DNA of 64,000 bases from Ruegeria arenilitoris (lineage in GTDB: Bacteria; Pseudomonadota; Alphaproteobacteria; Rhodobacterales; Rhodobacteraceae), in assembly GCF_042675705.1 (NCBI RefSeq), contig NZ_JBHTJJ010000001.1. The stretch is one strand, 5' to 3'. Positions within the stretch are counted from its first letter, which is position 1. Each line of letters begins with the position of its first letter. A program made the position numbers and the translations under genes. Below are positions 9,958 through 18,753 of the stretch, piece after piece. Below the pieces are notes generated by a model, which saw nothing but the letters and a program-made list of their open reading frames with translations, did not search any database and was not told the origin of the DNA.

Positions 9958-10083
9958 GGGCGGGGTCCTTCGTCGAAATCTGCCCTAGATGACGGGGATG
10001 GGCCGGGTTTGTCCAGTACCGCCACGCGCGGGATTTGACGCAGGCGTTCTGGACCTTGGCCGGGGCTTTGGCGATAAGGCGGC

Positions 10084-12534
10084 ATGACCCGTCTACCGAT
10101 CGACGATGCCCTGCCCGACCTGATCGCCGCGCTGCGCGCGCGCGGCCGCGCCGTGCTGCAGGCTCCGCCCGGGGCCGGCAAGACCACGCGCGTGCCGCTG
10201 GCTATGCGCGACGCCGGCCTGTGCGACGGGCGGATCGTGATGCTGGAACCGCGGCGGCTGGCCGCCCGCGCCGCCGCCGAACGCATGGCCGAGACACTGG
10301 GCGAACGCGCGGGCCAGACCGTCGGCTATCGCGTGCGGGGCGAGGCGAAAGTGTCGAAAGCCACCCAGATCGAGGTGGTGACCGAAGGCATCCTGACCCG
10401 GATGCTGCAATCCGAACCCGACCTGCCCGGTGTGGGTGCGGTGATCTTCGACGAATTCCACGAACGCTCTTTGAACGCCGATCTGGGGCTGGCCCTGTGC
10501 CTTGAGGTCGCCGGTGCGCTGCGCGACGACCTGATCCTGCTGGCGATGTCGGCCACGCTGGATGCCAATCCGGTGGCCCGGTTGATGGACGCGCCGCTGG
10601 TGACATCCGAGGGGCGCAGTTTTCCGGTTCAGACCCGCTGGCTGGACCGCCCGCTGGGCCCGCAGGCGCGGCGGCTGGACGCGTTGGTCGACCTGGTGGT
10701 TCAGGCCGAGCGCGAGACCCGCGCCACCGGCGGCGGCATTCTGGTGTTCCTGCCGGGCGAGGGCGAGATCCGCCGGGCCGAGGCCGCGCTGGCCGGCCAG
10801 CTGCCCGGCGATTGCGCGATCCGGCCGCTGTTCGGCGCCCTGCCCTTCGCCGCCCAGCGCGCCGCCCTTGCGCCGGCCGAGGCCGGGCGCAAGGTGGTGC
10901 TGGCCACCTCGATCGCCGAGACCTCGCTGACCATTCCGGACATCCGGGTGGTGGTGGACATGGGTCAGGCCCGCCGCGCGCGGTTCGATCCGGGCTCGGG
11001 CATGTCGCGGCTGGTGACCGAGCGCGTCACCCGCGCCGAGGCGACCCAGCGCGCGGGCCGCGCGGGCCGCGTGGCCGAAGGGCTGTGCTATCGCCTGTGG
11101 TCGAAGGGTGAGGAAGGCGCCCTACCCGCCTTTCCACCCGCCGAGATCGAGGCCGCCGACCTGACCGGACTTGCGCTGGAACTGGCCCTGTGGGGGGCCG
11201 AGCCACAGGATCTGGCCTTTCTGACACCGCCGCCCGAGGGGGCGCTGGCCGAGGCGCGCGCGCTGCTGCGGATGCTGGGCGCGCTGGACGGCAAGGGCCG
11301 GATCACCGAACATGGCTGCACACTGGCTGGTCTGCCGCTGCATCCGCGGCTGGGGCACATGCTGGTCACGGCAGGCGCGCAGGCCGCCCCGCTTGCCGCG
11401 CTGATGGCCGAGCGCGACCCGCTGAAGGGCGCGCCGGTTGACCTGTCGCTGCGGCTCGAGGCGCTGCGCGATCCGCGCACTTATCAGCGCAACCGGGTCT
11501 GGCCCGCTAATCCCGGTGTTCTGGACCGAATCCGGTCTGAGGCGAAACGGCTGCGCGGCCAGATCAAGACCGAAGGCGACCCGCTGAGCCCGGCGGCGAT
11601 GGCCGCGCTGGCCTATCCCGACCGGGTCGGCCAGCGGCGCAAGGGCGACGCGCCGCGCTATGTGCTGTCGGGCGGCAAGGGTGTGGTGATGGACCCCGGC
11701 GATCCGCTGGCCGCGGCGCCGTATCTGGTGGCCATCGATACTGACGGCAACCCGCGCGAGGCCCGGCTGCGCATGGCCGCGCAGATCACCGAGGCCGAGA
11801 TCCGCGCGCTGTTCGCCGACCAGATCGAATGGGTTGAGACCTGCGCCTGGTCGAAACGGGACCGCCGGGTGGTGGCCCGGCGGCAGGAACGGTTCGGTGC
11901 GCTGGTGCTGGATGACCGCATCTGGAAGGACGTGCCCGACGAGTCCGTGGCCCGCGCGATGCTGGACGGCGTGCGCGATCTGGGCTTGCGGCTGGAGGGC
12001 AAAGCGGCGCGACTGGCAGCGCGGGTCGAGCTGGTGCGGGCGGCGGGCGTCGACCTGCCTGATTTCTCGGACAGCGGGCTGATGGACACGCTTGAGGATT
12101 GGCTGCTGCCGATGCTGACGGGCGTGCGCAGTGCCGAGGATTGGAAGCGGTTCGACCTGCTGCCCGCCCTTCAGGCGCGGCTGAGTTGGGACCAGATGCA
12201 GGAACTGGACCGCCGCGCGCCCCCGGCCTTCGTCACGCCGCTGGGGCGCAAAGTCCCGATCGACTATGGCAAGGCGGTGCCCGAAATCGCCGTTCGCCTT
12301 CAGGAGATGTTCGGCGTCACGCGGCACCCGATGGTGGGCGGCGAGCCGCTGAAGATCACCCTTCTGTCCCCCGCGCAACGCCCGATCCAGATCACCCGCG
12401 ACCTGCCGGGGTTCTGGGCCGGGTCCTATGCCGATGTGCGCAAGGACATGCGCGCGCAATATCCCAAGCACCCCTGGCCCGAGGACCCGACCCAGGCCGA
12501 CCCGACCCTGCGGGCCAAACGCAGGGGTGCTTGA
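10084..12534 (+). CDS. hrpB: ATP-dependent DEAH-type helicase HrpB
   Basis: 816 residues, the usual HrpB length. Motif I is GAGKTT (30-35), motif II is DEFH, motif III is SAT, and motif VI is QRAGRAGR. The HrpB-specific C-terminal region ends in a Pro/Arg-rich tail (HPWPEDPTQADP). RNA helicase-like protein of unclear physiological role in most bacteria. GC content is especially high across this gene. Confidence 0.95.
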   Translation: MTRLPIDDALPDLIAALRARGRAVLQAPPGAGKTTRVPLAMRDAGLCDGRIVMLEPRRLAARAAAERMAETLGERAGQTVGYRVRGEAKVSKATQIEVVTEGILTRMLQSEPDLPGVGAVIFDEFHERSLNADLGLALCLEVAGALRDDLILLAMSATLDANPVARLMDAPLVTSEGRSFPVQTRWLDRPLGPQARRLDALVDLVVQAERETRATGGGILVFLPGEGEIRRAEAALAGQLPGDCAIRPLFGALPFAAQRAALAPAEAGRKVVLATSIAETSLTIPDIRVVVDMGQARRARFDPGSGMSRLVTERVTRAEATQRAGRAGRVAEGLCYRLWSKGEEGALPAFPPAEIEAADLTGLALELALWGAEPQDLAFLTPPPEGALAEARALLRMLGALDGKGRITEHGCTLAGLPLHPRLGHMLVTAGAQAAPLAALMAERDPLKGAPVDLSLRLEALRDPRTYQRNRVWPANPGVLDRIRSEAKRLRGQIKTEGDPLSPAAMAALAYPDRVGQRRKGDAPRYVLSGGKGVVMDPGDPLAAAPYLVAIDTDGNPREARLRMAAQITEAEIRALFADQIEWVETCAWSKRDRRVVARRQERFGALVLDDRIWKDVPDESVARAMLDGVRDLGLRLEGKAARLAARVELVRAAGVDLPDFSDSGLMDTLEDWLLPMLTGVRSAEDWKRFDLLPALQARLSWDQMQELDRRAPPAFVTPLGRKVPIDYGKAVPEIAVRLQEMFGVTRHPMVGGEPLKITLLSPAQRPIQITRDLPGFWAGSYADVRKDMRAQYPKHPWPEDPTQADPTLRAKRRGA

Positions 12535-12604
12535 ATACCGTCTGTCAGATTGATATCTCTCGCCGTCTGGAAGGCAGAACAACAAAAAACGGCAGGCACC
12601 CGCA

Positions 12605-13060
12605 ATGACATGGCTGCACAAATTCTGGGAGGGGGTTCTGAAACCCCTATTTCAGCGTCCGCGCCTCGTGCAGTTCGCGGCTCTGTGTACCCGTGGCGAT
12701 GGCCCCGATACGCAGGTGCTGCTGGTTACCAGCCGTGACACCGGGCGGTGGATCATCCCCAAGGGCTGGCCGATTGACGGGCTGAACGGGGCCGAGGCGG
12801 CAGCGCAGGAGGCTTGGGAAGAGGCCGGCGTGCGCAAAGCCGAGGTCGATCCAGAGCCGGTCGGCAGCTACTGCTACGGCAAGGTCCGCAAAAGCGGCGC
12901 GATCGATCCGGTCTGCACCACGGTCTATCGGCTGCGGGTGACCGACCTGGCCGATGAGTTTCCCGAAATTCACGAACGCACCCGCGAGTGGGTCTCGCCG
13001 CAAGAGGCGTCTGAACGCGTCCACGAACCAGAGCTGAAAAAGCTGCTGTTGCGGATCTAA
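12605..13060 (+). CDS. Nudix hydrolase, DIPP-like
   Basis: 151 residues. The Nudix region runs from GRWIIPKGW to EAWEEAGV. The core metal-binding EE is present, but the first Glu of the Gx5Ex7RE box is Leu and the Arg is Gln. Similarity is to diphosphoinositol-polyphosphate/dinucleoside-polyphosphate hydrolases. A close paralogue lies at 45141-45650. The start lies 70 bases after hrpB. The stop overlaps the convergent reductase gene within CTAA. Confidence 0.85.
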   Translation: MTWLHKFWEGVLKPLFQRPRLVQFAALCTRGDGPDTQVLLVTSRDTGRWIIPKGWPIDGLNGAEAAAQEAWEEAGVRKAEVDPEPVGSYCYGKVRKSGAIDPVCTTVYRLRVTDLADEFPEIHERTREWVSPQEASERVHEPELKKLLLRI

Positions 13061-14052
13061 CCGCCGGGACCGTGCAGCCCTGCGCGGATCTGATCAGGAG
13101 ACAGCGGACCCGTCTCGCCCTGCGTGATCAGCGCTGCCACCCGGTCGCAGATAGGGGTCGGTGTGCCGGTTTCGCGGCCCAGACGGATGATCTCGCCCTG
13201 CAGGCTGTCGATTTCGGTCGGGCGGCCGGCATCCAGATCATAGGCCATCGAGGTCCGCGCGGCGGGGTCAATCGTCAGCATCCGCGCCGCGATGCGCGAA
13301 AACAGCGGCGTGGGCAGGCGCAGGATATGCGGCGTCATCCAGGCCGGCAGCGGCGTGGTCGAGGCCACGGGGCGTCCGGAGGCGGCCAGAACCGCCAGCG
13401 CCTCGGCCATCTGATCGGCCATCAGACGGCGCCAGTCGCGGTTCAAAAGCTGGTCGCGCAGGGTCAGGCCCGACAGCGCGTTCAGCGCATTGTTGAGGTT
13501 GATGACCAGCTTGCCCCATTGCACCGCCTCGATCCCGTCGGTTTCGGTGACGGGCAGATCGGGCAAGGACAGGCGGCGGGCCAGCGCGCCGGGTCCGGAC
13601 TGGATCACGATGTCGCCGGATGTCGCGCGATGCCAGGTGGCCGGACCGGCAGGCACCACGTTGAACGGCACCATCCCGGCGCGCACGTCCCGCCCGGGCA
13701 GCGCGGTACGCAGAGTGCGGGCGTTTTCCATTCCGTTCTGCCACGAAATGACCGGGGCCGCGGCCGGGGCGTGCGCGGCGATCAGGCGGGCCATCTCGGC
13801 GGTGGCGCCGGTTTTCACCGCGACCAGGACCAGATCGGCGTTGGACAGGCAGGCAGGATCTTCAGACAGGGTCAGACGGTCGGCGGGGATCGTTTTGCGC
13901 ATGCCGGAATAGTCGGTGACGGTCAGCACGTTCTGCCGCATCGGGTCCAGCACCCGCGCCCGGCCCAGCAGCGTGACCTCGTGACCGGCATCGGCCAGTA
14001 CCCCCCCACAATAGCATCCGATGCTGCCCGCGCCAGCGATCACGAGTTTCAT
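13057..14052 (-). CDS. 2-dehydropantoate 2-reductase (ApbA/PanE family)
   Basis: 331 residues. The start MKLVIAGAGSIG is preceded by AGGGGA. The N-terminal Rossmann motif GAGSIG (7-12) binds NADPH. The C-terminal ketopantoate-reductase domain includes WGKLVINLNNALNAL with the expected catalytic Lys. It would reduce ketopantoate to pantoate for coenzyme A synthesis, but family members also act on other 2-oxo acids, and no pan genes are adjacent. Confident on family, less on substrate. Confidence 0.85.
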   Translation of the reverse strand: MKLVIAGAGSIGCYCGGVLADAGHEVTLLGRARVLDPMRQNVLTVTDYSGMRKTIPADRLTLSEDPACLSNADLVLVAVKTGATAEMARLIAAHAPAAAPVISWQNGMENARTLRTALPGRDVRAGMVPFNVVPAGPATWHRATSGDIVIQSGPGALARRLSLPDLPVTETDGIEAVQWGKLVINLNNALNALSGLTLRDQLLNRDWRRLMADQMAEALAVLAASGRPVASTTPLPAWMTPHILRLPTPLFSRIAARMLTIDPAARTSMAYDLDAGRPTEIDSLQGEIIRLGRETGTPTPICDRVAALITQGETGPLSPDQIRAGLHGPGG

Positions 14053-14130
14053 GCCGTCCCCTTCCCGTTTGCCACCAAGGATCGCCGGGATCGCGCGGGT
14101 GGGCAAGCCGGGCGGGCGCTGACGTCGCGT

Positions 14131-15093
14131 TCAGCGCGCGCGCCGGGGCTTGGTGCGTTCCAGCTCCGGGGTGATCGGAATGAACTCGTCCTCGTCCCCC
14201 GGCGGCAGGTGGAAGGCGCCGTTGGCCCAATCGGCGGATTTCCATTCGCGGATCGCGGTTTCGATCTTGTCCTTCGAAGAGGAGACGAAGTTCCACCAGA
14301 TATACCGATCCTCATTCATGGTGGCCCCGCCCAGCAGCATCAGCCGCGCACCCGCCGGCCCGGCGGTCACCGACAGGCGGTCACCCGGGCGGAAGACCAT
14401 CATGCGGCCTTCCTCAAACCGGTCACCTGCGATCTCGACCGAGCCCTGAGTGACGTAGACGCCCCGATCCTCGTGATCGTCGGGCAACGGGAAGGCGGTG
14501 CCGGGGTCCAGTTGCACGTCCAGATAGAAGGTTTCCGACAGCATCGTGACCGGACTGGTTTCCCCATAGGCCGAGCCGAGGATCAGCCGGGCGCTGACAC
14601 CGGCATCCTGGATATGCGGCAGTGCGGCCTGCTTGTGATGTTCGAAATCGGGGGCCATGTCTTCGTGCGCTTCCGGAAGCGCAATCCAGGTCTGGATACC
14701 GAACAGGCTGTGCCGCTTGGCGCGGGTTTCGGCGCTGGTGCGTTCGGAATGGGTAACGCCGCGGCCCGCGACCATCCAGTTGACCTCACCGGGATAGATC
14801 ATCTGATGGGTGCCGAGGCTGTCGCGATGTTCGAATTCGCCCTGGTACAGGTAAGTAACCGTGCCCAGCCCGATATGCGGATGTGGACGGACGTCGATAC
14901 CGCCATCGGTAATGAACTCGGCCGGTCCCATCTGGTCGAAGAAGATGAAGGGCCCCACCAACTGGCGCTTGACCGAGGGCAGCGCGCGGCGCACCTCGAA
15001 CCCGCCCAGATCGCGGGCGCGCGGGATGATCAGGGTTTCCAGCGCCGAACCTTCGGTGACGCATTCGGGGCTGTGGGTGGGGTTCCAGCTCAT
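14131..15093 (-). CDS. Pirin-family bicupin protein
   Basis: 320 residues. The start MSWNPTHSPE has GGAGG 5 bases upstream. The N-terminal cupin holds the pirin metal motif (RPHPHIGLGTVTYL and VNWMVAGRGVTHSER); the second cupin is degenerate. Pirins are iron-containing proteins with varied roles, including quercetinase activity and redox-linked regulation. It is co-oriented with the reductase gene 78 bases downstream. Confidence 0.9.
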   Translation of the reverse strand: MSWNPTHSPECVTEGSALETLIIPRARDLGGFEVRRALPSVKRQLVGPFIFFDQMGPAEFITDGGIDVRPHPHIGLGTVTYLYQGEFEHRDSLGTHQMIYPGEVNWMVAGRGVTHSERTSAETRAKRHSLFGIQTWIALPEAHEDMAPDFEHHKQAALPHIQDAGVSARLILGSAYGETSPVTMLSETFYLDVQLDPGTAFPLPDDHEDRGVYVTQGSVEIAGDRFEEGRMMVFRPGDRLSVTAGPAGARLMLLGGATMNEDRYIWWNFVSSSKDKIETAIREWKSADWANGAFHLPPGDEDEFIPITPELERTKPRRAR

Positions 15094-15195
15094 GTCGGCC
15101 TCCAATCCGGTGCGGCGAGATGTTCACTCCTGTCAATCTAGCGCAAAATACCGGCGGACAAAGTGCATCTGCGCACAGACAGGCTGCGGCCCGGA

Positions 15196-16038
15196 TCAGC
15201 CCTGTGCGCGGGGCCAGAGTTGCGGGAAAAACGGGCCGGCGATCCGGTCGCCCTCGGCATAGCCGGCGGCCTCAAACTGCGCCCGTTCCTCCTTGGCCCA
15301 ATCGCCGCGATACCGGATCACCCCGTCCGGCCCGGTCATGCGCAGGGTGAAGCGGCGCACGGTTTCCGTGGGCGTGACCGAGGACAGCCCCCCGTGCAGC
15401 GTGCGCATGTCGAAATAGATGCAGTCGCCCAGATCCATATCCCATTGCAGCAGGTCATAGGCGCCGGGGTCGGCATTCACGTCCGGTGGCGGGTGATAGG
15501 TGCGGCCCGCAACCTGCGTGGGCTCATAGCTGGGGTGCCCGTCAGCGAACCGCACCCGCATGAACAGCTTGTCCCACAGGTGCGAGCCGCGCACGAAGGC
15601 GATCCCGTTGTCCTTGCTGACCGGTTCAAGCGGTAGCCACAGCACGCACATCGAGCCTTCGAAATCGAAATAGGACAGGTCCTGATGGAATGGCGGGCGC
15701 GAGGTCGATCCGGCCTCGCGCAGGAACCAGTTGTCCATCACCAGATTGATCGGCGCGGCGCCCAGCAATTCGGAAGCGATTGGCGCACAAGGCGAGTTGC
15801 GGACGAATTCCTCGAACTGGGGGATCTTGCTCCAGGCCCAAAAATCCTCGAGATAGGCAGGCGCGTCCGGGTCCTTGGTGTGGCGGGTGAAGTTCTCGGT
15901 CGGGGTCCGCAGATCGGCGTTGATGCCAGCGCGCAGCAACTCGAGCCAGTCTGCGCTGAATTTCTGGCGCAGCACCACCGCGCCATCGCGGCGGAAGGCG
16001 GTGATTTCATCCTTGGTCAGCAGGCGGGCATCTGTCAT
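15196..16038 (-). CDS. Phytanoyl-CoA dioxygenase (PhyH) family, Fe(II)/2-oxoglutarate enzyme
   Basis: 280 residues. The iron facial triad is visible as His118 and Asp120 in PFHQDLSYF and His215 in TLHGG, with a 2-oxoglutarate-binding Arg in VRRFTLR. A jelly-roll dioxygenase acting on an unknown small molecule; the family includes ectoine, syringomycin and phytanoyl-CoA hydroxylases. There is no neighbouring pathway to fix the substrate. Confidence 0.88.
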   Translation of the reverse strand: MTDARLLTKDEITAFRRDGAVVLRQKFSADWLELLRAGINADLRTPTENFTRHTKDPDAPAYLEDFWAWSKIPQFEEFVRNSPCAPIASELLGAAPINLVMDNWFLREAGSTSRPPFHQDLSYFDFEGSMCVLWLPLEPVSKDNGIAFVRGSHLWDKLFMRVRFADGHPSYEPTQVAGRTYHPPPDVNADPGAYDLLQWDMDLGDCIYFDMRTLHGGLSSVTPTETVRRFTLRMTGPDGVIRYRGDWAKEERAQFEAAGYAEGDRIAGPFFPQLWPRAQG

Positions 16039-16243
16039 CGGCTTCCCCCTTGGTGACGCAGGGAAAAGGATCGCACCCGAATGGCGCAGGCGTCAAAGAC
16101 TTTTGCGGCCCCGGTACGTTTCACGCGCTTTTGTCCGCAGGTCGGCCGGATTTTGCCCGGAACGCTCGGAATGAACCGCGATCGTGCTATTCTTCCACAG
16201 TGGCGGTTGGAACAGCTGCCGGGTCAGCACAGGAGAGGTTTCG

Positions 16244-16732
16244 ATGCCCGGAGATTCACTGAACCGAAGAACCCTTTTGGTGACCGGCACCGCGCTGGTG
16301 GCCACGGCCGGCAGCGGGCTGATTCTGCCTGCGTGGGCCAATGGGCTGGCGCCGACCCCGTCGATGCGGGGCGGATCGAACAATTATCGCCCGGGCGCGC
16401 CGATCGTCGACCGGATCGGCGGCGGCGGCTTCTGGATGACCGGCACAGTACGTCGGGCCGGCGACGGCGCGCCCCTGCCCGGTCAGCGCATCCAGGTCTG
16501 GGCGCACACAACCGAAGGCCACGAGCGCGACCCGCAGAGCCACGGTGCCACCCTGACCGATGCGAACGGAGAATTCCGGCTGGAGATGCCGCAGATCGTG
16601 CCCGCCTTTGGCCAGCCGCACGGACATCTGGCCTATGACAGCGGCGAATTCGAGACCGTCTTCCTGCGCCCGATCATGTCCAGTGCGCGCGACAAGACCC
16701 TCGCTGCGCATTTCGTTCTGCAACCGGTCTGA
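16244..16732 (+). CDS. Tat-exported intradiol-dioxygenase-like protein
   Basis: 162 residues. The start is preceded by AGGAGAGG, 5 bases away. The twin-arginine motif LNRRTLL (6-12), a hydrophobic stretch and cleavage near PAWA-NG predict export folded. The rest resembles the beta-sandwich of intradiol ring-cleavage dioxygenases (PGQRIQVWAH, TLTDANGEFRL). A His-x-His (126, 128) sits where the iron His ligands lie, but the two iron Tyr of true dioxygenases are not at the expected places (one is Phe). It lies 5 bases from the following heme-membrane gene, so the two probably work together. Confidence 0.75.
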   Translation: MPGDSLNRRTLLVTGTALVATAGSGLILPAWANGLAPTPSMRGGSNNYRPGAPIVDRIGGGGFWMTGTVRRAGDGAPLPGQRIQVWAHTTEGHERDPQSHGATLTDANGEFRLEMPQIVPAFGQPHGHLAYDSGEFETVFLRPIMSSARDKTLAAHFVLQPV

Positions 16733-16737
16733 ACCAC

Positions 16738-17343
16738 GTGCCGCGCACGGGCGTACTTACTGTCTGGCTGGCGTTGATCGCGGCCATCGCGGTGCCTGTG
16801 GTGGTGGCGGGGTTCAGCCCGTATCTGGCCTGGCGCAGCCCGATCTATATCGCTGCGGGCTTTGCCGGGGTCATCGGGTTGGGATTGCTGTTGGTACAGC
16901 CGCTGCTGGCTGCGCGCGTGTTGCCGGGACTGACCGCGATGAACAGCCGAATGGTGCACCGCTGGGTCGGGATCACCCTGATCGCCATGATTGTCCTACA
17001 TGTGGGCGGGCTGTGGATCACCAGCCCCCCGGATGTGGTGGATGCCCTGCTGTTCCGGTCCCCCACCCCGTTCTCGGCCTGGGGCGTGGTGGCTATGTGG
17101 GCAGCGTTCGCCGCAGCGGCACTGGCCGCGCTGCGCAGCTTGCTGCGATGGCGGTTCCGCCTCTGGCGCTTGACCCATGCCAGTCTTGCGCTGGTGACCA
17201 TTCTGGGCACGGTCGTTCACGCCGCGCTGATCGAGGGCGCAATGGAAACCGTCACAAAGGCCGCATTGTGCGGACTTGTATTGTTCGCCTGCGTCGGGGC
17301 CTTGATCAGATTGCAGGTCTGGGACGTGAAACCGCGGGGTTAG
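16738..17343 (+). CDS. Ferric-reductase-like bis-heme transmembrane protein
   Basis: 201 residues from a GTG codon 5 bases after the Tat protein's stop; the ribosome-binding site is weak and translational coupling is likely. About six transmembrane helices. Two His-x13-His pairs (74/88 and 147/161) match the b-heme ligands of ferric reductase/NOX and MsrQ-type membrane domains. There is no FAD/NAD domain, so it would take electrons from quinol or a separate flavoprotein and pass them to a periplasmic partner, plausibly its neighbour. Confidence 0.8.
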   Translation: MPRTGVLTVWLALIAAIAVPVVVAGFSPYLAWRSPIYIAAGFAGVIGLGLLLVQPLLAARVLPGLTAMNSRMVHRWVGITLIAMIVLHVGGLWITSPPDVVDALLFRSPTPFSAWGVVAMWAAFAAAALAALRSLLRWRFRLWRLTHASLALVTILGTVVHAALIEGAMETVTKAALCGLVLFACVGALIRLQVWDVKPRG

Positions 17344-17357
17344 GCAACGGGCGCACG

Positions 17358-17702
17358 TCAGGTCGCCAGGCGCTTGGCATAGGTGGCGCGGTTCATCTCT
17401 ACATCCCATACGGTGATGCTGCCGACCGTCGGCGCAACGGCGGTCAGAACATCCAGAATGATCGCGTTCAGCTCGGCTCGCGTCCGTTCATCCCGTCCCT
17501 GCATCAGCAACAAAGAGGCATGGATGAAGGTCTGCGGATCGGTCCCGATGTGGGAATACGGGATCGGCATGGCGCGGATTTTGAGCGTTGGCGCGTCAAA
17601 TTCCTCATGCTCGGCGAGGACCGTATAGAGTTCTTCGCATATGGCTTGAAAATCGTGCGATTGCTCAAGCCCGGCGGAAAATTCCAGAACGACGTGCGGC
17701 AT
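17358..17702 (-). CDS. 5-carboxymethyl-2-hydroxymuconate isomerase-like (CHMI/HpaF family)
   Basis: 114 residues, tautomerase superfamily. The start MPHVVLEFS places the catalytic Pro at position 1 after Met removal. CHMI acts in homoprotocatechuate degradation, but no other hpa genes are present here. The GGAGG site 6 bases upstream lies within an inverted repeat (see 17705-17737) that can hide it. It lies 57 bases downstream of argF. Confidence 0.82.
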   Translation of the reverse strand: MPHVVLEFSAGLEQSHDFQAICEELYTVLAEHEEFDAPTLKIRAMPIPYSHIGTDPQTFIHASLLLMQGRDERTRAELNAIILDVLTAVAPTVGSITVWDVEMNRATYAKRLAT

Positions 17703-17704
17703 GT

Positions 17705-17737
17705 GAGCCTCCAAGAATGAAAGAGAACCAGAGGCTC
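17705..17737 (-). promoter_or_regulatory. Hairpin covering the CHMI-like gene's ribosome-binding site
   Basis: On the minus strand GAGCCTC (17737-17731) and GAGGCTC (17711-17705) form a perfect 7-bp stem. The downstream arm contains part of the Shine-Dalgarno core, ending 2 bases before the ATG. Pairing would block ribosome entry. Confidence 0.4.
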
Positions 17738-17759
17738 CCATTGAATTTCTGAGGGGGCT

Positions 17760-18686
17760 TCATACCCCCAAACACCAACGCATCACCGCCTTCTGTGCGT
17801 GCAGGCGGTTTTCGGCCTCGTCAAAGATCACCGAGTTCGGCCCGTCCATAACTTCGGAGGTCGCTTCCTCCTCGCGGTGGGCAGGCAGGCAGTGCATGAA
17901 CAGGGCGTCGGGCTTGGCATGGGCCATCAGTTCGGCGTTGACCTGGTAAGGCCGCAGCAGGTTGTGCCGGCGTTCCTTCGCGGATTGGGAATCGTGCATC
18001 GAAACCCAGGTGTCGGCCACAACCAGATCAGCGCCGTCGACGGCCTTGTACGGGTCGCGTTCGACTACGATCTTCGAGCCCTTCTGGCGGGCGAAACCCA
18101 TGAACTCTTCCTCGGGGTCGAACTGGGCGGGCCCGGTGAAGGTCAGGTCAAAACCGAACTGACCCGCCGCATGCAGGAACGAGGCGCAGACATTGTTGCC
18201 GTCACCCGTCCAGACCACCTTTTTCCCGGCGATGGGGCCGCGGTGTTCCTCGTAGGTCAGCACGTCGGCCATGATCTGGCAGGGATGGGTGCGGTCGGTC
18301 AGGCCGTTGATCACCGGCACGTCCGAGTATTCGGCCATCTCGGTCAGGATGGTTTCGTCGAATGTGCGGATCATGATCATGTCGACATAGCGCGACAGCA
18401 CGCGGGCGGTGTCAGCGATGGTCTCGCCATGGCCCAGCTGCATGTCCTTGCCCGACAGCACCATGGTCTGACCGCCCATCTGGCGCACGCCCACATCGAA
18501 CGAAACGCGGGTCCGGGTCGAGGGTTTTTCGAAGATCAGCGCCACCATGCGGCCGGCCAGCGGCTGTTCGTCGTCGGGTGCGGCCTTGGGACGGCCCAAC
18601 CGGGCCTGCTTCATCGCGCCGGCCTGGTCGATCATCGACCGCAGCGCGGCGGCGTCGGTTTTGTGGATATCAAGAAAATGGTTCAT
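17760..18686 (-). CDS. argF: Ornithine carbamoyltransferase
   Basis: 308 residues from MNHFLDIHKT. The carbamoyl-phosphate motif is STRTR (56-60), followed by HPCQ, and the ornithine-binding HCLPAHR is near the C-terminus. It makes citrulline from ornithine and carbamoyl phosphate in arginine synthesis. It lies 67 bases downstream of argD in the same orientation, a common alphaproteobacterial pairing. Confidence 0.97.
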   Translation of the reverse strand: MNHFLDIHKTDAAALRSMIDQAGAMKQARLGRPKAAPDDEQPLAGRMVALIFEKPSTRTRVSFDVGVRQMGGQTMVLSGKDMQLGHGETIADTARVLSRYVDMIMIRTFDETILTEMAEYSDVPVINGLTDRTHPCQIMADVLTYEEHRGPIAGKKVVWTGDGNNVCASFLHAAGQFGFDLTFTGPAQFDPEEEFMGFARQKGSKIVVERDPYKAVDGADLVVADTWVSMHDSQSAKERRHNLLRPYQVNAELMAHAKPDALFMHCLPAHREEEATSEVMDGPNSVIFDEAENRLHAQKAVMRWCLGV

Positions 18687-18753
18687 GTCGGTTCGCTTTT
18701 TCACTGTCGGTTGCCGGAAGCGTCTCCCCCGGCGCATTCGGGAATAGGGGGCG

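Noticed and set aside
11122..12621. 499-codon open frame on the minus strand
   Set aside because: Antisense to hrpB, low-complexity His/Gln/Arg-rich; no family.
13072..15141. 689-codon open frame on the plus strand
   Set aside because: Antisense to both the ketopantoate-reductase-like and pirin genes; composition is that of a mirror frame.
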